Made by a program: the position numbers and the translations under genes
Notes under the pieces: generated by a model
Told to the model about the DNA's origin: nothing
Database searches by the model: none
What the model saw: only the letters and a program-made list of their open reading frames with translations
Assembly (NCBI GenBank): GCA_021785405.1
Contig: JAJYFF010000010.1
Location: 1-53,255 of the forward strand
Length of the DNA: 53,255 bases
Direction: 5' to 3'
From: Pseudomonadota bacterium
Lineage (GTDB): Bacteria; Pseudomonadota; Gammaproteobacteria; Steroidobacterales; Steroidobacteraceae
Shown here: positions 49,401 to 53,255 of the stretch, piece by piece
Position numbering within the stretch: position 1 is the first letter of the stretch
How the letters are laid out: each line of letters begins with the position of its first letter

Positions 49401-49569
49401 CCGGATCGGCGCCAGGATAGGTGGTCGTGATCGTGACGATGCCGTTCTCGGTCTTCGGGTACTCGAGCACCTGCAGGGAACTGAAGCTGCGCAGGCCGAC
49501 GACCAGGATCACGAGGCTCACGACGCTCGCGAGCACCGGTCGGCGGACGAAGATGTCGGTGAAATTCAC
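46495..49569 (-). CDS. RND-type efflux pump permease (HAE1-like)
   Basis: A 1024-residue inner-membrane pump of normal length for the multidrug-export branch. It starts MNFTDIFVRRPVLASVVSLV. The proton-relay helix has LVLAIGLVVDDAIIVVENVN with the two adjacent aspartates, and PQEDQGFVLMQATSAPDATL opens the second half. Twelve membrane segments and two large periplasmic loops are implied. Substrate specificity cannot be read. It is 16 bases after the fusion protein gene and seven before the MFS gene, with which it shares an operon. Confidence 0.95.
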   Translation of the reverse strand: MNFTDIFVRRPVLASVVSLVILVVGLRSFSSLQVLEYPKTENGIVTITTTYPGADPDSIAGFITTPLEAAIAQADGIDYLTSSSQSGVSTITAVLRQNYDTSKAAAEINIKVNSVLNQLPTGSQLPSITVSVGQTIDAMYIGFSSKRLDRNQITDYVQRVVVPQIQAVPGVQTAEIRGAQYFSLRAWLDPKKLAAYGLTASDVQKALADNDYISAVGTTKGEWVQVTLTSTTNLHSLQEFRNLVVKQTGGAIVRLRDVATVTLGADNYDERVAFDGVGGVFIGVQIAPSANLLSVIGGVKRVFPQIRAQLPEGLKAAIVYDSTSFVNASIHEVASTLIEAVAIVILVIFAFLGSPRSVIIPIVAIPLSIIGTFMIMLALHFSINLLTLLALVLAIGLVVDDAIIVVENVNRHLAEGKPPVSAALIAARELGAPIIAMTVVLLAVFVPIGFQGGLTGALFVEFAFTLAGTVTVSAVIALTLSPMMCSRMLRAHEGEGTHWEDRLVRAIDARFDRLRGWYQRKLERSLAYTPVTAVTIVVVLASIYFLATHSKSELAPQEDQGFVLMQATSAPDATLHTKVDYFNEIYRVATRLAHPAHVFHIDAPGVSITGLNLRPWGDRKRNATQLQQQLQQAMNHAIAGQRIVAFQPPSLPGAFGLPLQFVIKTTDPPLRLNAVSQKFLAAARKSGKFAFIDTDLKYDLPQSVIVIDRDKAAQLGLTMNQIGAAMSSLLGGGYVNYFSMDTRSYKVIPQVQRISRLNVQQLLDYPIATIGGVSVPLSTIATIRTETVPETLNHFQQQTAATISGVMAPGVSLGEALQYLRGLAQRELPQGYSIDYAGQARQYVQESSGMLTTFGFAIIIVFLALAALFESFRDPLVIMISVPMSIAGALLFIALGVGGASLNIYTEVGLVTLMGLISKHGILIVEVANKEQEQGRSKYEAVVIAACTRLRPILMTTAAMVLGVLPLVFAGGAGAASRFAIGLVISTGLAIGTLFTLFVVPGVYLLIGANRFELAEAAPARAGS

Positions 49570-49585
49570 AGGCGGGCCCCGGGGC

Positions 49586-50776
49586 TCATTCGTTCGGCGG
49601 CGTCGGGTTCGGCGAATCGCTCGGCAGGACCGAGTTGTTCACCGCGATCGCGCTGCCGTTGTGCAGCTTGAGCTGGCCCGCGCTCACCACCGTCTCGCCG
49701 GCGCGCAGGCCCGAGAGCACGGCGACCTGGTTGCCCCGCGTCGGTCCGATCTTCACGAATCGCTGGCGGGCGACGAGCCGCGGCTTGCCGTGCGCGTCGA
49801 CGCCGGCGTGCTCGACGACGAATACGGTGTCGCCGTACGGGTTGTAGGCGATCGCGGTCTGCGGAACGGTGACGTAGGGGTGCGGTGCGCCGTCGTCGAC
49901 GGTCACGTCCGCGTACATGCCGGGTACGAGTCGTCCGTCGCGATTCGGGAACGAGGCGCGCACCTGCACGTTGCGGCTCGCGCCGTCGACCTTCGAGTTG
50001 ATCGCGACGACGCGGCCGAGGAAGTGCTGGCCCGGATAGGTGTCGACGGTCGCCTCGACGGTCTGGCCGGGGCGGATCACCGCGAGCGCCTGCTGCGGGA
50101 CGAAGAAGTCGATCAGGATCGGATCGACCGACTGCAGCGTGACGATCGTCGTCCCGGCCGCGAGGTACTGGCCGACGTCGACCTGGCGGATCCCGAGGCG
50201 GCCGGCGAACGGCGCGCGCACGATCTTCTCGGCGATCAGCGCGCGCTGCGCGGCGACCTGCGCGCGGGCGGATTGCAGCGCCGCGAGGTCCGCGTCGACG
50301 GTCGCGCGGCTGATCGCCTGCGCGGCGAGCTGCCGTCGGTCGCGGCGGTAGTTCAAGGCCGCGAGCCGGGCTTGCGCCTCGAGCTGCGCGAGCTTCGCCG
50401 GATCGTCGTTCATGCGCAGCGTGAGCAGCGTCTCGCCGGCCCGTGCGGTGCCGCCGGACTCGAAGTGGACCGCGTCGACGATGCCCGCGATTTGGGCCGC
50501 GAGATCGGCGCCCTGTCGCGCGCGGACGTTGCCGACCGCGTGGGTCTCGGATTGCCACGGCAAGCTCACCGCGACGAACGTCGAGACCGTCTGCGGCGCG
50601 CTGGCGTTGGCGGCCATGAACGCGGCGATCTTGCGGCCGACGAACAGGTGGAACCCGTAGATCCCGCCGACCAGCACGAGCGCGACCGCGACCACGATCG
50701 CGATCGGCTTCACCAGCGCGGTGCGCGCGACTTTCGGCGGAACGCCGCCGGCGCCGCCCAATTCCTGATTGCTCAC
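49586..50776 (-). CDS. RND efflux periplasmic adaptor (membrane fusion protein)
   Basis: A 396-residue adaptor that bridges the RND pump and the outer membrane factor. A single membrane anchor is at about residues 22-42 (PIAIVVAVALVLVGGIYGF), without a lipobox. The lipoyl/barrel-sandwich halves have VRARQGADLAAQIAGIVDAV and KIVRAPFAGRLGIRQVDVGQ, with an alpha-helical hairpin between them (LAQLEAQARLAALNYRRDRR). The start is the GTG at 50776, overlapping the upstream stop codon as GTGA; the longer open frame upstream is a shadow of the neighbouring gene. Confidence 0.93.
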   Translation of the reverse strand: MSNQELGGAGGVPPKVARTALVKPIAIVVAVALVLVGGIYGFHLFVGRKIAAFMAANASAPQTVSTFVAVSLPWQSETHAVGNVRARQGADLAAQIAGIVDAVHFESGGTARAGETLLTLRMNDDPAKLAQLEAQARLAALNYRRDRRQLAAQAISRATVDADLAALQSARAQVAAQRALIAEKIVRAPFAGRLGIRQVDVGQYLAAGTTIVTLQSVDPILIDFFVPQQALAVIRPGQTVEATVDTYPGQHFLGRVVAINSKVDGASRNVQVRASFPNRDGRLVPGMYADVTVDDGAPHPYVTVPQTAIAYNPYGDTVFVVEHAGVDAHGKPRLVARQRFVKIGPTRGNQVAVLSGLRAGETVVSAGQLKLHNGSAIAVNNSVLPSDSPNPTPPNE

Positions 50777-52302
50777 AGAGACCCCTTGCAGCAGTCGTTC
50801 TGACCGGCCTTCGCATCCTCGCGGTGCCACCAGCCGCCGCCGAGGGCCTGATAGAGCGCAGCGGTGTCCGCGAACCGTTGCGCGCGCGCCTTCACGAGTG
50901 CGATGCGCGCGGTTTGATCGGCCTGCTCGGCGAGCAGCACCTGCGGGAGGCTCGCCGCGCCGGTCGAGTACTGCAGGCGCACGAGCCGCAGGCTCTGCGA
51001 GGCCGAGCGTGCGGCGACCGCTTCCGCGGCGACGCTGCGGGCGTCGGCCTCGAGCGCGACCAGTACGTCGGCGACGTTGCGGAACGCGGTGAGCACGGTC
51101 GCCTTGTAGTTGGCCGCCGCCTCCTGGGCCGCGGCCACCGCGGCCTGGCGCGTATGCCACAGCGTGCCGCCCTCGAAGATCGGTTGGCCGATCGTGGCAG
51201 CCGCGCTCCAGATCGCCGACGCCGGCGAGAAGATGTCGGAGAAGTGCACGCCTTCACCGCCGTAGGCGCCGGACAGCGTGACGTGCGGCAGCAGGTTCGC
51301 GGTCGCGACGCCGACCTCCGCGGTCGCCGCGTGCAGCAAGGCCGCGTAGGCCCGCACGTCCGGTCGCTGCTCGACGAGGCGCGAGGGCAGAGTGACCGGG
51401 AGATTGCGCGGCAGCTGCAAGGACTCGAGGTCGATCGGGGCCGAGGTGAACTGCGCCGGCGGCGCGCCGGTGTACGCGGCGAGGAGGTTGCGGTCCTGAG
51501 AGCGCGCGGCTTCGAGCCCCGGGAGCGCGGCGAGCGTCGTCGCGAGCAGCGATTGCTGCTGCAGCACGTCCGCGCGCGAGGCCCCGCCGAGCGCGAGGCG
51601 CTTGCGCACGATCGCGAGCGCCGCACGCTGCGCGGCGGCGATGCGCTGGGTCGCGTCGATCTGGGCGCCGAGCGAGGCTTCGTCGATCGCAGCGGTCACG
51701 ATGTTCGCGGTGAGCGCGAGGTACGCCCCTTCCATGGAGAATCGCTGGTATTCGGCCTGCGCGCGCAGGGCTTCGACCTGGCGGCGCACGCCGCCGAACG
51801 CGTCGAGCGTATAAGAGACGTTCACCGACGCGCTGTTCAGCGTGTACAGCAACGCCCGCGACGAGCCGAACGCGGCGCCGGAGGAGCGCGCGCGGGTCGC
51901 GCCCATCGAGCCGGTGATCGCGGGGGCGAATGCACCGCGGCCGGCGGCGAGCTGCTCGTCCGCCTGGCGCAGCGCCGCCTGGGCGGCGTCGAGCGTCGGG
52001 CTGTCGCGCAGCGCTTCGGTGACCAGCTGGTCGATCTGCGGCGAATGGAACACGGTCCACCAGTCGCCCGGGATGTCGCGCGCGATCACGAAGCGCTGCG
52101 CCGCGCCGCCCGCGACCGGCGCGGCGACAGTGCGAGCGGGCAAGGGCTTGCGCAGGTACCCGGTCGCCGGCGGCGGCGCCGGCACGCGAAAGTTCGGGCC
52201 GACCGCGCAGCCGGCAGCGGCCAAGGCGAGTGCGGCGGCGGCGGCGTAGGCGGGGAGGCGTCGCCCGCGGGCGTGTCTATTCGGCATAGCTGATGCGTCC
52301 AT
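50773..52302 (-). CDS. NodT-type outer membrane efflux lipoprotein
   Basis: A 509-residue outer membrane factor. The N-terminus is a lipoprotein signal with lipobox LAAAGC (cysteine near residue 32). The two OMF repeats follow, with DIPGDWWTVFHSPQIDQLVTEAL and LRDSPTLDAAQAALRQADEQL, and LVRLQYSTGAASLPQVLLAEQ in the second. It is the exit duct for the RND complex. The start may be the ATG at 52302 or the ATG at 52287 (MPNRHARG); neither has a strong ribosome site. It is the first gene of the minus-strand efflux operon, starting about 37 bases after the predicted promoter start. Confidence 0.93.
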   Translation of the reverse strand: MDASAMPNRHARGRRLPAYAAAAALALAAAGCAVGPNFRVPAPPPATGYLRKPLPARTVAAPVAGGAAQRFVIARDIPGDWWTVFHSPQIDQLVTEALRDSPTLDAAQAALRQADEQLAAGRGAFAPAITGSMGATRARSSGAAFGSSRALLYTLNSASVNVSYTLDAFGGVRRQVEALRAQAEYQRFSMEGAYLALTANIVTAAIDEASLGAQIDATQRIAAAQRAALAIVRKRLALGGASRADVLQQQSLLATTLAALPGLEAARSQDRNLLAAYTGAPPAQFTSAPIDLESLQLPRNLPVTLPSRLVEQRPDVRAYAALLHAATAEVGVATANLLPHVTLSGAYGGEGVHFSDIFSPASAIWSAAATIGQPIFEGGTLWHTRQAAVAAAQEAAANYKATVLTAFRNVADVLVALEADARSVAAEAVAARSASQSLRLVRLQYSTGAASLPQVLLAEQADQTARIALVKARAQRFADTAALYQALGGGWWHREDAKAGQNDCCKGSL

Positions 52303-52339
52303 CCCGATCGCGACCTGGGGAACGGCGTGCGGTTATTGT

Positions 52340-52368
52340 TTGCGTACGATATATTCTACGCGTAGAAT
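52340..52368 (+). promoter_or_regulatory. Promoter of the marR-like operon
   Basis: TTGCGT (52340-52345) and TAGAAT (52363-52368) are 17 bases apart; the -10 box and most of the spacer lie within the palindrome. The transcript would start near 52375, 35 bases before the GTG start codon. This indicates autoregulation. Confidence 0.55.
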
Positions 52369-52374
52369 ATTCAA
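52346..52374 (-). promoter_or_regulatory. Promoter of the efflux operon
   Basis: On the minus strand TTGAAT (52374-52369) and TATCGT (52351-52346) are spaced by 17 bases. The 20 bp palindrome fills the spacer, so a repressor bound there would block RNA polymerase. The predicted transcript starts near 52339. Confidence 0.6.
52351..52370. promoter_or_regulatory. Perfect 20 bp palindrome, probable MarR operator
   Basis: The half-site ATATTCTACG is followed immediately by its exact reverse complement, with no mismatch. It lies in the intergenic space between the efflux operon and the marR-like gene, within both predicted promoters. MarR dimers bind palindromes of this size, so repression of both operons and release by a drug ligand is the natural reading. 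Binding itself is inferred. Confidence 0.8.
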
Positions 52375-52409
52375 CCATTAATAGTTAGAAATCGAAGCTT
52401 CTCGCCATC

Positions 52410-52937
52410 GTGCCCTCAGAAATCGACCTCATCGAAGCGAGCCTCGCGCGGCTGCGAGCGCGCATGCCCGAGCTGCCGCTCGACGAGGTGCTGATCTTGC
52501 GCCTGATCCTGCTGCTCGCCCACGACTTTGGGCGGGTCCTGGAGCACCGGATCCGGCCGCATGGCCTCGGCGAGGCGGAATTCCGGGTGCTGACCGCGTT
52601 GTTCTCGCAGCCGGAGGGCGCCGCTCATCCGAGCGATCTGTGCGCGCGGGCGTCCCAGAGCCCGGCGAACATGTCGCGGATCAGCGATGCCTTGGTGCGG
52701 CACGAATGGATCACCCGCGGTGCCTGTGAATCCGACCGCCGGCGCATGGTGCTGCGGATCACCCCCAAGGGCGAGGCGCTGGTGCGCGAGATCCTGCCGC
52801 CGATGTTCCTGGGGCTGCGCGACCTGTACGGGAATCACTCGGTCGCGGAAAAGCACGCGATGATCGGTTGGCTGAAACGCCTGGTCGAACGCTTCGACGA
52901 GGTGCTGGAACCGGCGCCGGCCGGGGAGGCGCCGTGA
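52410..52937 (+). CDS. MarR family transcriptional regulator
   Basis: A 175-residue winged-helix regulator. The helical dimer region comes first (LPLDEVLILRLILLLAHDFGRVLEHRI), then the DNA-binding domain at about residues 50-125: LGEAEFRVLTALFSQ, HPSDLCARASQSPANMSRISDALV and ESDRRRMVLRITPKGEALV, the beta-wing with the conserved DRR. The C-terminal helix completes the dimer. The GTG at 52410 is the start that gives the usual N-terminus (MPSEIDLIEASLARLRARM); no strong ribosome site precedes it. Its stop is overlapped (GTGA) by a second outer membrane factor gene. It likely represses its own operon and the divergent efflux operon through the palindrome at 52351-52370. Confidence 0.93.
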   Translation: MPSEIDLIEASLARLRARMPELPLDEVLILRLILLLAHDFGRVLEHRIRPHGLGEAEFRVLTALFSQPEGAAHPSDLCARASQSPANMSRISDALVRHEWITRGACESDRRRMVLRITPKGEALVREILPPMFLGLRDLYGNHSVAEKHAMIGWLKRLVERFDEVLEPAPAGEAP

Positions 52938-53255
52938 GGCGCGCGCGCGCGCTGCTGGCGGCGGCGTTGCTGCCGGCTTGGCTCGCCGGGTGCGCCGGAT
53001 GGCCGTCGCGGCTCGCACCGACGCGCTTGCCGCAGGCCGCGCCGCTCGACGATCTCGGGACCGCGCAGGGGGCTTGGCCGGACCGCGAATGGTGGCGCCG
53101 GTACCACGACCCGACGCTCGATCGACTGGTGTCGCTCGCGCTCGCGCACTCGCCGTCGATCGCGGTCGCGCAGGCGCGCTTTCGCGCGGCGCGGCGCGGC
53201 GTGCGCGTCGCGGCCGCCGCGGCCGGCGCCCGCGTCGATCTCGCCGGCGACGTCT
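52934..53255 (+). CDS. Second NodT-type outer membrane efflux lipoprotein (3' end missing)
   Basis: The first 107 codons of a gene that runs off the window. The GTG at 52934 overlaps the marR stop codon as GTGA. The protein opens with a basic, hydrophobic signal ending in the lipobox LAGC at residue 20, then WPDREWWRRYHDPTLDRLV and SLALAHSPSIAVAQARFRAA, the first outer membrane factor repeat. The order marR, outer membrane factor is typical of emrAB-type operons, so a fusion protein and an MFS pump are expected beyond the edge. That expectation is inference. Confidence 0.88.
   Translation, partial: MRRARALLAAALLPAWLAGCAGWPSRLAPTRLPQAAPLDDLGTAQGAWPDREWWRRYHDPTLDRLVSLALAHSPSIAVAQARFRAARRGVRVAAAAAGARVDLAGDV

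Overview
This window comes from a chromosome of very high GC content, strongly biased to G or C at third codon positions, with tightly packed genes. Many neighbouring genes share a 1 or 4 base stop/start overlap. The gene content (fabD-fabG-acpP-fabF-pabB-pabC-mltG-tmk-holB-pilZ, a type II secretion block, TonB-ExbB-ExbD-ExbD, NodT-type outer membrane factors) indicates a Gram-negative gammaproteobacterium, probably near Xanthomonadales/Nevskiales-like lineages. That placement is inference. There are no rRNA or tRNA genes, CRISPR arrays, insertion sequences or prophage signs, so this is mostly core chromosome.

Layout. 1-8.4 kb: amino acid metabolism. The 3' part of a metB-like gene is followed on the minus strand by ilvC-leuC-leuD-leuB, preceded by a leader carrying an intrinsic-terminator-like hairpin; an M17 aminopeptidase and ilvD lie on the plus strand. 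8.6-12.9 kb: a TonB-ExbB-ExbD-ExbD2 energy-transduction operon closed by a very strong terminator, then a secreted repeat protein and a Prx5-type peroxiredoxin. 13-15.5 kb (minus): an IclR regulator followed by etfB and etfA. 15.6-25.3 kb (plus): oppBCDF-type ABC transporter genes without a binding protein, overlapping an AddB-like nuclease and an AddA-like helicase-nuclease.

25.4-31.1 kb (minus): type II secretion genes gspG-H-I-J-K-L-M-N, an inner-membrane and pseudopilin set lacking C, D, E and F here. 31.2-39.7 kb (plus): fatty acid synthesis, folate (pabB, pabC), cell wall (mltG), dTMP kinase, DNA polymerase delta-prime and a PilZ protein. 39.8-44.7 kb: a cyclic-nucleotide-binding/rhodanese fusion, a FadB/FadJ-type beta-oxidation enzyme, an EEP-family phosphohydrolase divergent from a small TIR-like (MTH538-type) protein, and an uncharacterised gene with a hairpin in its leader.

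44.9-53.3 kb: a multidrug-efflux divergon. The minus operon encodes an outer membrane factor, a membrane fusion protein, an RND pump and a DHA2-type MFS pump. The plus operon starts with a MarR regulator and a second outer membrane factor cut by the window end. Between them a perfect 20 bp palindrome sits inside two opposed, superimposed sigma70-like promoters, which is the clearest regulatory element in the window. I found no unmistakably new multigene system; the least explained parts are the EEP/TIR-like pair with its hairpin-led neighbour (43-44.8 kb), the ilvC leader (4.9-5.05 kb) and the efflux divergon.
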